A DNA stretch of 64,000 nucleotides from Choristoneura fumiferana (GCF_025370935.1 NC_133472.1:29328407-29392406); one strand, 5' to 3'. Counted from the stretch's first letter, positions 1 to 11,544 are shown. The notes: generated by a model not told the origin, from the letters alone. Translations and numbers: made by a program.

Positions 1-795
1 GGAACGCTTATAAGTTTTGCCATGTCTGTCTGTCTGTCTGTCCGTCCGCGGCTTTGCTCATGGACTATCAATGCTAGAAAGCTGTAATTTTGACGAATAT
101 ATATGTAAACAAAATGTATGCTGACAAAATGATACAATAAAAAATACAAAAAAAATTTTTTTACTGTAGGTACCTACGACATAAAGTGAAGGAGTTTTTT
201 TTTTCTCATCCAACCTTGTAGTGTGGGGTATTGTTAGATAGGTCTTTTAAACCATTAGGGGGTTTGCTACGGTTTTTCGATTCATGGATTCGTTTGCAAA
301 ATATTTAACATTAAAGTGCCAAATTTCATTAAAATCGAGTGGAAAAATTTGAAAAAAAATCAGGATGGTAGTAAGAAAATCAAATTTACAAGGAAACTAT
401 AACGGTTAAGTTTTCTGAGAATTATTAGTAGTTTAAGAGTAAAATAGCAGCCTAAAGTATAAATATACCTAAACTTGGAATATTCCGTACAAAATACGAA
501 ATCCCTAGAAAAAATATTACTTAATTTTTTTTGTAATGGCTACGGAACCCTATTTCTGGCGTGTCCGACACTTTCATCATCATCCAGCCTATATACTCCA
601 CTGCTGGGCACAGGCCTCCTCTCAGATCAAGAGGGCTTGGGCCATAGTTTCCCACGCGGCCCAGTGCGGATTGGGAACTTCGCACGCAACATTGAATCGC
701 GTCGCAGGTTTGTGCAGGTTTTCTCACGATGTTTTCCTTCACCGCAAAGCTCGTGGTAAATTTCAAATGTAAAGTCCGACACTTGGCCGGTTTTT
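1..795 (+). repeat. Old dispersed repeat (TGTCTGTC/CGGAACCC family), split by a SINE
   Basis: The left part reads GGAACGCTTATAAG, a (TGTC)n stretch, then TCCGTCCGCGGC; the right part carries CGGAACCC, GTCCGACAC and CACTTGGCCGG followed by a T-run. These blocks recur elsewhere here (28436-28560, 61506-61760, a weaker copy near 20104-20250, and a reversed piece near 34670-34700). From memory this order of blocks is typical of a common lepidopteran non-autonomous repeat; the class is not certain. The element is cut by the window edge on the left and interrupted at 574-773 by a SINE. No protein is encoded. Confidence 0.6.
574..773 (-). mobile_element. tRNA-derived SINE, 5'-truncated, with 11-bp target duplication
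   Basis: The body matches the other SINE copies in the window (8088-8407, 58993-59295): the simple ATC-rich tail is on the left, then CCCACTGCTGGGCACAGGCC-type sequence, ending at AATTTCAAATGTAA. The tRNA-like head is missing, so the copy is 5' truncated. The flanking direct repeat GTCCGACACTT (563-573 and 774-784) is a target-site duplication and shows insertion into the older repeat at 1-795. Confidence 0.8.
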
Positions 796-1235
796 TTTTA
801 TTAATTGATGCTACTTAAAAAATCTGATATTTTTTCTGTTAATTAGAAAGGTTATTACTATCGATATAAAAAGTTTCAAACGTTTCTAAATTTTTTCAGA
901 CATTCACCATTAATCCGTGACTATGGAACCTTTTCATACAAAATATTTATCATCCCAGTATGTTACATCAAACCGCCGGGCACCCTCTTTGTGAGGCTTC
1001 AAATAGTCATGGTGGTTCGATGGAATACCTGCCACAGACAGATAGACAGACGGAGTAAAAAGTTACCCTATAATGGCTTATTTTTTGTCATAACTTAGTT
1101 AAATGTTTATTGACTGTTAAGAACAATAAAATAGATAATAAGCATTAAATTTAAAATCAAAAGTATCCTTGACTATAATAACTTACATAAAAAATAACAA
1201 ATTAATGTATCTTTACTTGTGCTATATTATCACTG
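796..1235. other. AT-rich spacer, no gene seen
   Basis: Low-complexity AT-rich sequence with part of another TGTCTGTC-type repeat in reverse orientation near 1030-1060 (CAGACAGATAGACAGACGG). No open frame, RNA gene or splice signal stands out. It ends with CACTG, the left target duplication of the BEL element. Confidence 0.5.
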
Positions 1236-1366
1236 TGTTTTAGGCTGGTTTATGAATTACGGCAAGAAATAAAAAACACACATCAGTTGTGCACAGGCGA
1301 TGGAACGGAAGAGAGTTTATTAGTTTTTTTTTTACAATTGAAGTGTCACAGATACAATATATAACA
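1236..1366 (-). repeat. BEL element 3' LTR
   Basis: 131 bp, beginning TGTTTTAGGCTGG and ending ATATAACA on the plus strand. It matches the LTR at 7382-7516 at every position except the length of one T-run (10 here, 14 there). Since LTRs are identical at insertion, this element is very young. Confidence 0.93.
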
Positions 1367-2005
1367 TACTCCCGCCTCTTACAAACAACAACAAATTCAC
1401 GTTACACTGTAATAGAATTAAATTGAAATTTCACACAATTATTAAATAATTTATAATATGATATGAGATCAAGGGAAGTCAATAATTAGATAGGTAGTCA
1501 ATTACATTGTGAACAGGCTTTTGGAAACAAATTCAAGCTCAGCTACTGGAACACTAAATCAGTGTCCATAATTTTATCTCAACATAATCAGCAGGTGACT
1601 GAGGTCAATGACCCATAACCGATCATGAATTTGACAATGACTATACTAAACATAAACATAAAAATACAGGTCAAAATTTCAAGAAGTTACACATATGTGC
1701 ATATGTATGTGCACTACTTATATAATTAAGAGATCAAAAAAAAAAAACAAAAAATTATATGGCAATAATTTTCAACTTATTGCAGCTTAAATATAGCTAC
1801 TTATGAAACTACATATTATTAGGACAGAATGACGGTTCTGTTCCCTTGGCATCATAAGTGATATACACCAGCAATATGCATCTAGGCCTGCGGTAACAGA
1901 ACTATCGTTTTGTTTATACAATAATAGTACCTACATAATAATATTATGCGATAACAACACAATATTTGAACATTTCTAGTCAGAACATTGGGATAGACAC
2001 GTTTA

Positions 2006-2590
2006 TTAGATGGGAAGCGGTACAATTTTAGTGATGGGTCTGACATAAACACTATCTTTAATTTTAATTGATACAGCTCTTACATTGCTGTCTTTCCCGT
2101 GGAACAGCTGAGTTACTCTTCCCATTGGCCAAGATAATGGCGGTGCTTTATCCTCTTTTAAGAGCACAAGGCTATTTAAGTTAATATTTGGCTTACTGGA
2201 GTGCCATTTATATCTCATTTGCAGAGAATTAAGATAGTCAGTTCTCCATCTCTTCCAGAAGTTTTGTTTTAGTTTAGTTATCAGTTGATATATTTTAAGT
2301 CTATTATCTGGAATGTTTGATACATCAACCTCTGGAAAGGATGTTAAACGATCACCAATGATGAAGTGAGCAGGTGTCAAGCACTGCTCATCAGAAGCAT
2401 CTTCACTTAAAGGGGAAATGGGACGGCTATTTAGTATGGCCTCTATTTCTATCAGCAAAGTATTAAAGTGCTCATATGAAAGTACATGGTTACCTAGGAC
2501 GCGTTTCAGGTGATGTTTTAAATTTTTCACTCCTGACTCCCACGCCCCCCCCCCAATGTGCTGATGCAGGTGGTATAAATTGCCATTCAA
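2006..2590 (-). pseudogene. BEL integrase C-terminal part (frame 3)
   Basis: This segment holds the end of the integrase core, including the WESGVK motif with the catalytic glutamate and the LNSRPI motif, then the C-terminal DUF5641-like region of BEL/Pao polyproteins (the PPLSWPMGRV block), and stops at 2006. It is one base out of frame with the upstream integrase segment. The shift coincides with a run of ten C (2545-2554), so this is the broken tail of one polyprotein and not a separate gene. The first residues of the open frame are shadow sequence. Confidence 0.85.
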
Positions 2591-3956
2591 AACCTTCTAT
2601 ACTGGCAAAGTCAGACAAAACTTGTTTATTGTTTTGAAACAGATTGTAAACAGCTTTCAACTCATTGCTTGCCCCTATAAAATTTGAACCGTGGTCACTA
2701 AACATTTGTAAACATTTACCACGACGAGAAATAAATCTTTTTAAAGCATTAATGAATTCTTTTGACGACAAGTCGCTGACTAGTTGGAGGTCGATCGCTT
2801 TGGTCGACATGCAAATAAATATGCAGACATACCCTTTGTGAATCATTGGCTTCCTGCTGCGCCATTCTTTTACCTCTAGGGGCCCAGCAAAATCTACGCC
2901 GCTCAGCAGGAACGGTCTGGCCGGCGTCACCCGGTACTTTGGCAGGTCGGCCATTATTTGTGTCAGCGGTTGTCCTTGAAATCTGAAACATTTCATGCAG
3001 TTAAATATTAGCTTGCGCAGTCTGTTTCGCGCATTTAGCGGCCAGAACCGTGATCTCAAATTGGACAACGTAGTCTCGATACCAGCATGGAGCAGACGTT
3101 CATGTTCCTGCAATATAATTAAATCAGTAACGTGATGTTTCGATGGCAACAGTAAGGGATACTTGTGATCCCGGTGAAGAGCCGCGTGCTTCAACCTACC
3201 ACCGACACGTAAACAGTCATTTTCATCCTTGAAAATGTTAAGATATTTAATTTGGTTGACAGTGAACTTGCAGTCATTTCTGTCAACATCAGAGGTCAAT
3301 ATTTGGAATTCTTTGCTGAATTCTTCCTTCTGGACCAGCAAAACGATTTTATTAGTAGCCTCTTTCAATTCCTTTATGGATATGGGGCCCTTTAATTTAT
3401 TGCTAGGGTGCCTGGAATTATGCACAAATCTATAAACATACGCAAAGGTGCGAAGTAGGCGCCACCATTTTGAAAATCTTTGGAATACCGTGGACATGTA
3501 CGACTCAGGTGCCTCATGCGACGCCAGCGCGACTTGCTTTGCTTCCTCAACGACTGCAGAACACAACTGGGGCGGTACTTGCCACTGCTCTCTATCAAAT
3601 GTCAGCCAAGATGGACCCTGAAACCACAAATTATTTTTAATAAAATCTTGGGGCATTTGACCTCTGGACACCGCATCTGCAGGGTTTTCAACAGTGTTAA
3701 CGTAACTCCAGTTCAGGTGTATTGTCAATTCCTGTATTTGAGCGACCCTATTAGCGACAAATACCTGCCATCGTGATGGATCTGCCCTGATCCAGGACAA
3801 TGTTATCATGGCATCAGACCAGCAATAAACGTCACCTAAATCGACCTTTAAAATCTGAGCAATATTATTGATAAGGCGGGCAAGCATGTGAGCCGCACAT
3901 AGCTCAAGCCTGGCAAGAGTCACAGTCTTTATGGGGCCACGCGCGATTTCGCGCAT
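2490..3956 (-). pseudogene. BEL RNase H end and integrase (frame 2)
   Basis: The frame begins inside the RNase H region (TLARLELCAAHMLARL, WSDAMITLSWI). It continues through the linker (NPADAVSRG), the integrase zinc-binding H-H-C-C region (HERLLHAGIETTLSNLRSRF and CMKC) and the integrase core aspartates (SGVDFAGPL, SDHGSNFIGA). It leaves frame at the C10 run at 2545-2554, just before the catalytic glutamate, which sits in the next frame. Its 5' end overlaps the gag-RT frame by 28 bases, where a one-base loss in a run of G (plus-strand GGGG near 3932) separates the two. It acts as part of a retrotransposon polyprotein, not as a host gene. Confidence 0.88.
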
Positions 3957-6900
3957 ATGAAGTGGACTGTATATTGGTTGTTAGGTAAACGACATCGCGT
4001 GTAGACCACACATCCCAGAGCCTTGGTAGAAGCATCCGAGAACCCATGGAGCTCCAACTTACAGCGTTCTGGATGGACCATAAGTCTGGGGACTGAAACA
4101 GAGTTTAAATTTGGCAATTTCTCACAAAATGCTTGCCACAAACAATAAATATCATTGGGGATATCATCATCCCAATCAATTTTGGCTTTCCACGTCAATT
4201 GCATTATTATTTTTGCAAAGACAGTGACAGGGGCTACAAAGCCTTGAGGATCAAAAATTTTAGCTATTTCGGTAAGTACATGCCTCTTAGTTTTCTTGGC
4301 ATTGCAAAATCCATCAGGACAAGACACAGACAACCTATCACTTGAAGGATCCCATTTTAAGCCCAATGTTTTCACAGCTGCATCCTCATTGGCATCAAAT
4401 TTGAAAGTGCACTTGGTGCGCTTCTCCTTTGGAATATTATTTAATACAATTTGATTATTGGAGTACCATTTGTGAAGTTCGAACTGGCCTTTACCTAGCA
4501 GGCATTGCAATTCGGACATAGTTTGAACAGCTTTGTCAATACTATCAGATCCTGCCAAGATGTCGTCACAGTAGGTATTCTCCAATACGACCTTAGAAGC
4601 CAAAGGAAAATTTTTACCTTCATCCTCTACCAGCTGGAGCAGCGTCCTGGTCGCGAGGTAGCTGGCAGGCGCAGTGCCGTAAGTCGCGGTGCTCAACTGC
4701 AGGCACTTCAACTCTCCACCAGGGTCGCGCCATAGAATACGCTGTAGCGATTGAAACTTTTTAATATTTACTTGGCGATACATTTTTGTCATGTCACAAA
4801 TAAATGCGTATTTATTCAGACGAAATTTCAACAAAATTTCAAATAGATTTGCCTGGACAACAGGACCGACATACAAAACGTCATTGAGGCTAACTCCTGA
4901 ATTTGATCGCGCTGAGGCATTGAAAACTACCCTTAATGACGTCGTAATAGCGTCCTCCCTTATCACTGGCAGATGTGGCATGTAAAACTCAGGTTGAGAC
5001 TCGTCAGGAAAATCAGTTACCCAATGGGCGTGGCCCAACTGCACAAACTCGTGAATAAAGTCAGAATATTTTTTATATAGCTCAGGATTATTCTGGAGCT
5101 TTTTTTCCAAACTAAAAAGACAACGCAAAGCCATATTAAAAGAATTACCTAATTTAGGCAGCATCTCCTCTTTGACCGGCAAGTCGACTTCATACCTGCC
5201 CGTAGAGTCGCGCGAAACGGACTGCACGTACAGCTGCTCGCAGGCGGCATCGGCGCTCGACATGATGTGCTGCGCAGGCAGCTCCTCCATTGTCCAGAAC
5301 TTTGTCAAGTCATCCTGTAAAAATTTGCACACAGAATTGTCTGGCATTTTAATTAACTGATTCCTGGTCAGAACCAGATTTCCACAGAAAATCCAACCAA
5401 AAGTTGTATTTAATAACCCAGGAATATTTGGACCCAAGTTTAACTGACCATCTTGCATACACAACCGGAAGTCATTAATGCCTAAAATTGCATCTACTTT
5501 TCTAGATACATTGAAATCAGGATCGGCTAAATTGACAGAACCCGGCCACTTCATTAAATTCTTTGGAAAGTTGGTAGTTGGCAAAGACTCAGTAATTGTT
5601 TTTAGCACACAAAAATCACTATTGAATTTGTGCTTAAAATCTCTGGTAGAGATATGTAAATTAATTTTTGCATTGACAGGAGTTGCATTACCACCTACAC
5701 CAGAGACAGAAAACTTGACAGGAGTCTTTTTGCAAGCTAATTTGGCAACAAAATCCTCTGTAATGTAGTTCTTTTGACTACCACTGTCTAATAATATTCG
5801 ACAAAAATGGATCTCACCAGAATCATCGATGACATAACACAAGGCTGTTGGAAGGAGAGATATTTCACATTTTTCTTCCACAGCAGTGTTGTGTAAGTTA
5901 AGAGTCGGCTGCGGCACAACTAATGAGTCTGCCAAACATGAACTCTCTATGGCCGGTGTTGACAAGATCACTCCATCTGCCAATGGCTCGGCTTCATTTT
6001 TGGAACTGGAAACAATCAAATTATTTGGAGAGACGGGCACAGATTTTGGATGTAGCAGGGTGTGATGTTTCTGCTGACATGATCTACACACAAAGGTTTG
6101 TTTACAATCTGACACAGAGTGACCAGCGGACAAACAAAGAGAGCACAACTTAAACTTGTCTGTAAATTTTATCCTATCATCAACTGTCAGTTTTAAAAAC
6201 TTGTAACACCTATTGATGTAATGCTGGCCATTACAAAATCCACACAGCTTACCTGATTTATTCTGTTTACCATTGCTCTCCTTATTTGTGATCACATTTG
6301 ACACGGACCGATGACTGCTAGAGGTTGGCTTGGCGGACTCAGATGAAATCATCTCCAATGCTTGGCATCTCTGCTGAATATGCTTGATAAAATCATTTAT
6401 GCTAGGGAAATCCTTGGACTTTCGACTCAGTTCAAAGTCTCTTAATGAACTAAAGTCCAACTTTGAGCATAAAACATGAATGAGAAGCATGTCAGCTAGT
6501 TCGGGCACCTGTAAAGCTAGCAATGAGTTAAAATGCTGCTGAAAATCGTTCATCAAGTTTCTCAAGTCGTAATTGCGGTTTATTTTACCCAAATTTAACA
6601 GTGAGTGAATGTGATGGTTGGCAATCAAAACTTTGTTATCATATCGTTCCATCAGCGCATCCCATGCTTTACTGTAATTAGCAGCAGAGTGGTCAATTGT
6701 TGAGACCAATGCGGCCGCTTCCCCCTTTAAGCAAGATTTCAAGTAATAAAACTTACTAACATCATTTAGGTCATTATTGCTATGAACCAAGCTGCTAAAC
6801 AAGTCTTTAAAGTTAAGCCACTCGTTATAGTTTCCGCCAAAGGTAGGAAGTGAAATTTTAGGAAGAAGACCGGCGCCTGAAGAAGGCTTAGAAGTTCCAT

Positions 6901-7291
6901 GCATTGACTGAGTATTCGTACTCGCGTCCGGCGCGCACGCGGTCGCCTGCCGCCGCTGCAGCGCCAAAAGCAGCTCGGTGCACCTGGTTTCTAGCTGAAG
7001 GCCCGCTTCCTGCTCGGCGGGGTCCAACGATTCAATACTCATGTTGACATCTTCAATCTTGGCCAAAATTTCACGTAACCGCTCGTTGTGAAACGGGAGC
7101 TCGTCGATGGGCGCTTTGTTTACCAAATTCGATATGTGCGTAACACGCCCTTTTAAAAATCGCCTTTTGTTTATAAGCGGTTGTAGTTCGCAGGTTGTAG
7201 ACTTCAAAGATGCCTCTTCTTGATCTGACGCCATTTTGATGCCACGTTTTATAACTCGGGCGCCGGCGCCGACAAATGCACGTTGATTCAA
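3929..7291 (-). pseudogene. BEL gag-protease-reverse transcriptase (frame 1)
   Basis: Up to 1120 residues. The better start is probably the internal ATG at 7234, in AAAATGGCG context, which opens MASDQEEASLKS. Domains in order: gag with a LPTFGGNYNEWLNFKDLF block; Cys-rich clusters from about residue 349 (CGFCNGQHYINRC, CSLCLSAGHSVSDC); aspartic protease motif ILLDSGSQKNYI near residue 500; reverse transcriptase with VVFNASARSNSGVSLND and the YCDD catalytic box near residue 907; start of RNase H (GFSDASTKALGCVVY). The frame ends prematurely inside RNase H at CAKSRVAP; the continuation lies in the frame ending at 2490. BEL gag-pol is normally one reading frame, so this is a damaged or mis-assembled copy. 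Confidence 0.9.
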
Positions 7292-7381
7292 TCTGGCTCA
7301 ATCCGCCCTCGCAGCACAACAAGGACAATGCGTTGACGATAAATATCTTGCAGAATACTTATTCCGGTATTTAAGGACCAA

Positions 7382-7516
7382 TGTTTTAGGCTGGTTTATG
7401 AATTACGGCAAGAAATAAAAAACACACATCAGTTGTGCACAGGCGATGGAACGGAAGAGAGTTTATTAGTTTTTTTTTTTTTTACAATTGAAGTGTCACA
7501 GATACAATATATAACA
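7382..7516 (-). repeat. BEL element 5' LTR
   Basis: 135 bp, the same as 1236-1366 except for a T-run of 14 instead of 10. Transcription of the element would start here and run leftwards. It is directly followed on the right by the target duplication CACTG (7517-7521). Confidence 0.93.
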
Positions 7517-7521
7517 CACTG

Positions 7522-8076
7522 CTCCTTGCCAAATTTAAAGTAGCTTGTAAATTTCAACCATTTAAACAGCAAAATGGTCCTATTAGGATTTAGTTTTTTT
7601 CCTTTTAAAATACGGAACTCAAAAATAGAGTTTCCAACAAAACAAAAGCTCGAAACTTTTTTCAGAGCTGTTCGACCGTTACTTCTGTTTCAACAGATCC
7701 GCAGAATATCGACGCACACGTTTGTGGATACGGGCTCTTTTTTCGAGTGTATCCGATAAAATTCCGAACAAATATGGCTACCGGGCACAAACAGCTAAGT
7801 TGGGAAACTTTTACATCACCCCATATTGACGTACGAGGGTTGACATGCCACGACAAATTTCATTAATACCATGGATTTCGGTTATGTGGGCCGAAGTTGA
7901 GAGCTTTCGGCGCACGGGCGCGCCGCTCCAAGCTTCCAGGGAAAGCCACATTTAAAGAGCTTTTACGTTAACTTCAAAGCTCGTGGGCTTCTTAGACGAA
8001 TACCAACTACGTACTTCCGGTAAGACATGCGTAGTTTATTTTTCGAATTGGATTTTATGTCGTAAATTGCCTACAT
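7522..8076. other. Spacer without a recognised gene
   Basis: Mixed sequence with a short GC-rich patch (GGCGCACGGGCGCGCCGCTCC near 7910). The short open frames here show no familiar motif. I see no splice-bounded exon or RNA gene. Confidence 0.4.
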
Positions 8077-8087
8077 AATATATAAAT

Positions 8088-8407
8088 CATCATCCCAGCC
8101 TATATACGTCCCACTGCTGGGCACAGGCCTCCTCTCAGAACAAGAGGGCTTGGGCCATAGTTCCCACGCGGGCCCAGTGCGGATTGGGAACTTCTCACGC
8201 ACCATTGAATTGCTTCGCAGGTTTTTGCAGGTTTCCTCACGATGTTTTCTTCACCGCAAAGCTCGTGGTAAATTTCAAATGTAATTCCGCACATGAATTT
8301 CGAAAAACTCAGAGGTGCGAGCCGGGGTTTGAACCCACGACCCTCTGCTTGAGAGGCGATAGGCCAAACCACTAGGCCACCACGGCTTCTTCCACGGCTT
8401 CGGCTAG
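8088..8407 (-). mobile_element. tRNA-derived SINE, full length
   Basis: Read on the minus strand, it begins with a tRNA-like head. The A-box-like TGGCCTAGTGGTT and B-box-like GGGTTCAAACCCC (seen in complement near 8325-8375) would form an internal RNA polymerase III promoter. It then continues through the shared body to a (GAT)n tail at the left end. Flanking repeats AATATATAAAT at 8077-8087 and 8408-8418 are an 11-bp target duplication. Its amplification would depend on a LINE reverse transcriptase supplied elsewhere. Confidence 0.87.
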
Positions 8408-8611
8408 AATATATAAATGTCATAAGGCAAATAAATTTAAACGTACGAGTGCTCGTCACTGTCCCAATAGTTGGCATCTTTAATCTTATAATATCATTAG
8501 CAATAGAGATGAAAGCAGGGTGTCGTCTATTGGACATTAGCGTGTCGAGAACTCGGACGTTTACCTCATATTGAGATGATGAGCAGCGTAGTGACAGTAA
8601 TAGGGTTCCTT

Positions 8612-8848
8612 TTTAACCCCCGACGCAAAAAGAGGGGTGTTATAAGTTTGACCGCTATGTATGTCTGTGTGTCTGTCTGTCTGTGGCACCGTAGCTCTTA
8701 AACGGGTGGACCGATTTGAATGCAGTTTTTTATTTGAAAGCAGGTTTTCTAGCGATGGGTTTTAGATATGTTTTATCAAAATCGATTCAGCCGTTTTTGA
8801 GATATAAGTAAGTAAGTCAGGGGTTTTCCAACTTTTTGTTGCTTATGT
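8612..8848 (+). repeat. Dispersed repeat (CCCCCGACGCAAAAAGAGGGG family), copy 1
   Basis: Starts AACCCCCGACGCAAAAAGAG, contains a (TGTC)n block, GCACCGTAGCTC and AAACGGGTGGACCGATTTGAA, and ends GGGTTTTCCAACTTTTTGTTG. Related copies lie at about 16943-17130 (plus) and 29193-29421 (minus). It has no coding capacity. I recall this as a common lepidopteran repeat but cannot name its class from sequence alone. Confidence 0.65.
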
Positions 8849-9570
8849 CGCCTTTCAGATACGGAACCTTAAAAAGCTGCTATTAATAACGAAATTCGTA
8901 TTCTGAACTTTGTTAGCATATTTTTAACAGGGCTATATTTTTAACTTCATCGCCCCAATTCCTTTCTGTTTCGCGAAAAAATAGAATCTGTTCCGTAAGT
9001 AGCGACATTACAAGTTTTTTGAACTTCATCTCCCCGATGACTGCGTTAAATTATCCGGGACCCGATAAAAGTTAACTAAACGATATAAACTGAATCGCAA
9101 CAAAATATCGCTTAGGTGCCTATTCGATTACACAGACCCAATCGAACCTATATCTTTCGCCTTCAATTATAAGATGCTAGAAAGGGACGGCCGGAACTTG
9201 GTTGGTTGAAGACTGAAGGTTTGCGAACGGAGGTCAGTCGCTCCAAGAGATTAATGTCTTGGGAAGACTAATTGATTACATAGAATGGGACCAACAAACT
9301 TGAGCGATTATATCCTGATTCCAAAATCGTGAGCCATATTGTTAAACTCCGATATAGATAAGATGTATAAATGGCGCCATTTTAGGAAAGAACACATTCT
9401 ATGCCTATGTCTAAAAACCTTGAGTGGAGCTACCGGATCCAGGACGCTGCGTTAAATAAAAGTGTAAAAGCTATTCCTAACTTACTCATTTTTCCAAGTA
9501 TTAGAGTCAGTGTCATTTGCAAGCGAAGCCGGAGGCTTGCAAAATCTATTATTAGCTTTATACCTACCTA
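8849..9570. other. Spacer, nothing recognised
   Basis: About 720 bases between two repeats. No domain-bearing frame, tRNA-like fold or clear terminal repeat is visible. Confidence 0.4.
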
Positions 9571-10160
9571 TCATCATCCCAGCCCATATACGTCCCACTG
9601 CTGAGCACAGGCCTCCTCTCAGAACAAGAGGGCTTGGGCCATAGTTCCCACGCGGGCCCAGTGCGGATTGGGACTTCACAGGCACCATTGAATTGCTTCG
9701 CAGGTTTGTGCAGGTTTCCTCACGATGTTTTCCTTCACTGCAAAGCTCGTGGTAAATTTCAAATGTAATTCCGCACATGAATTTCGAAAAACTCGGAGGT
9801 GCGAGCCGGGGTTTGAACCCACGACCCTCTGCTTTTTCTTTTTTTTTTTTATTTCAACTGGATGGCAAACGAGCAAGTGGGTCTCCTGATGATAAGAGAT
9901 CACCACCACCCATAGACACCTGCAACACCAGGGGGATTGCAGATACGTTGCCAACCTAGAGGCCTAAGATGGGATACCTCAAGTGCCAGTAATTTCACCG
10001 GCTGTCTTACTCTTCACGCCGAAACACAACAGTGCAAGCACTGCTGTTTCACGGCAGGATTAGCGAGCAAGATGGTGGTAGCAATCCGGGCGGACCTTGC
10101 ACAAGGTCCTACCACCTGCTGCTTGAGAGGCGATAGGTCAAACCACTAGGCCACCTCGCC
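9571..10160 (-). mobile_element. tRNA-derived SINE split by a Bm1-like SINE
   Basis: The SINE body runs 9571-9834 and its tRNA-like head resumes at about 10119-10160 (GCTTGAGAGGCGATAGGTCA, then ACCACTAGGCCACC). The two parts join cleanly in the other copies (for example 8340-8360), which proves a later insertion between them. Confidence 0.85.
9835..10118 (-). mobile_element. Bm1-like SINE, near full length, nested
   Basis: On the minus strand it starts GGTAGGACCTTGTGCAAGG, passes through GCCGTGAAGCAGCAGTGC-like and GATGTCTATGGG-like sequence, and ends GTTTGCCATCCAG plus an A-tail (seen as a T-run at 9841-9850). This order matches the Bombyx Bm1 SINE as I know it. The short repeat CTGCTT at 9829-9834 and 10119-10124 is the likely target duplication. 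It sits inside an older SINE, which gives their relative ages. Confidence 0.85.
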
Positions 10161-11205
10161 TTTTTTATATACCAATGACAAATAAAAATTAAAAACTACC
10201 ATAGCTTCTTAGTAGGCATTACAAGTTAACGAAGCCAATTCAAGCTGAATACTGAATATTTGCCGCAAAAGGCCGAACTCGCACTTGACCGATTGTTTTA
10301 GTGCATACATTTAGTCAATAAATTATCTTTGAATTTTAAGCTCTGTTTAGTGCTCACGGCCCCTGAATTTATCTGTAATGTATGTTAAGAGCAATTAGCG
10401 ATGGGCCATTTACTCCCAAATAGGCTTAATAATTTACAAAGAACTAGCCGACGTGAAAGACCGCTCGCGGGGTAAAATTCCTTTTGGTCCAATAAATACT
10501 TAAAAGGTGATTTCAGAAGTGGCTTACTGCCAACTTGAGAATAAGTACGTTCTGAGAAATTTTTTTTTTTGTGAAAACTAAAATTTCAGCAAATTTTTAT
10601 TTATTTGCATTAGATACACGTCTTTTTACCGGTATCGATATGATGTAGATTAACTAAAATAAATGTAGGGTAGAAGGTCCCTTTTTTGCCACCTTAGGTC
10701 CGTTTGGCCAGTTTACATTTGAAGTATCTATATAAAAGTTATAGTATTAAAACAATTAAGTATTTTTAGTGGCTTTCAAAAATGTATACTGAAACGAATA
10801 AAGTTTGTGTTTTATTACTATAAATGTATTTCAAACGTATATTTAAGCTACAAAAATGGCCATAAACGGTGTACAATGGCCACAAACGGTACTTCTGCCC
10901 TAGTAGGTACTAACTTTGTGTCTATCAGATTCATTACCAGATGTCCCATGGGACTACTGGGACGTAATCGTCTCAGTTGTCCCATCAATGGGACAACTCA
11001 ATGGGACTAGTGGGAAAGACAGGATCTCATAAAGGGTGCGTTGTTTTGAGAGTTTGCAGAACATAGATATACCCTGTCCTTCAATGACAGTTGTTCCATT
11101 TCCATTATGTAATTTTATCATGCTAACGAAGTTATTTTATTTAGATAGCGTTCTACTATGAACTTTACGTCGCCGAAAAAACGAGTATAAGTGAATTTAG
11201 AATCT
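10161..11205. other. Intergenic sequence with a local perfect hairpin
   Basis: AT-rich with no recognisable gene. At about 10975-10998 there is AGTTGTCCCAT, a 2-base spacer and its exact complement, inside a patch where GTCCCAT/ATGGGAC is repeated several times. No other feature could be supported. Confidence 0.45.
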
Positions 11206-11449
11206 ACGTGTCGTATTTGGTCGATCTTGAAGAGCTCCGTAGGTTTATTCAGTTGTTTGTGTTGTTTTGTGTGAATATTTATTGTCAAGATATATCCTTA
11301 GACAGAAAGGACTTGAATAGCTCAAATTTTCCGAGCTCTGACATTAGACACCCATTTTTACAACTTTCAAAGGACAATTGTAATATGATTGATACAAATC
11401 TAGACAAGACCAAATGGAATATTGGCTTTATTCAATAATAAAATAGGAC

Positions 11450-11544
11450 ATGGTAAAGAAACATAGTTGTTGATTGAATGACATAGCGACAGACAATGTC
11501 AGACACCATGGACAATAAGATATTTACAAGAGGCTATTATCACA
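11450..11544 (-). repeat. Ty3/gypsy remnant: 3' LTR edge and purine tract
   Basis: On the minus strand a purine tract (GAGGGGGCGA, complement of about 11546-11556) directly follows the decayed coding end, and TGTGATAATAGCC then starts what looks like the 3' LTR. Further left, ATTGAATAAAGCC (complement near 11428-11440) could be its polyadenylation signal. The far LTR boundary is unclear, and no partner LTR was found. Confidence 0.55.

Larger units (their letters stand above)
1236..7516 (-). mobile_element. BEL/Pao LTR retrotransposon, complete, minus strand
   Basis: The element is bounded by short LTRs (1236-1366 and 7382-7516) that start TG and end CA. It is flanked by the 5-bp duplication CACTG at 1231-1235 and 7517-7521; BEL/Pao elements usually duplicate about 5 bp. 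Inside, on the minus strand, are gag with Cys-His clusters, an aspartic protease, reverse transcriptase, RNase H and integrase in BEL order. A purine-rich tract (complement of 1367-1380, AAGAGGCGGGAG) precedes the 3' LTR, and TTGGTCCTTAAAT follows the 5' LTR where a primer-binding site is expected. The coding region is broken by two one-base frameshifts. No envelope gene is seen. Confidence 0.93.

Noticed and set aside
2749..2991. Separate 80-codon frame inside the BEL element
   Set aside because: Out-of-frame shadow of the integrase coding region.
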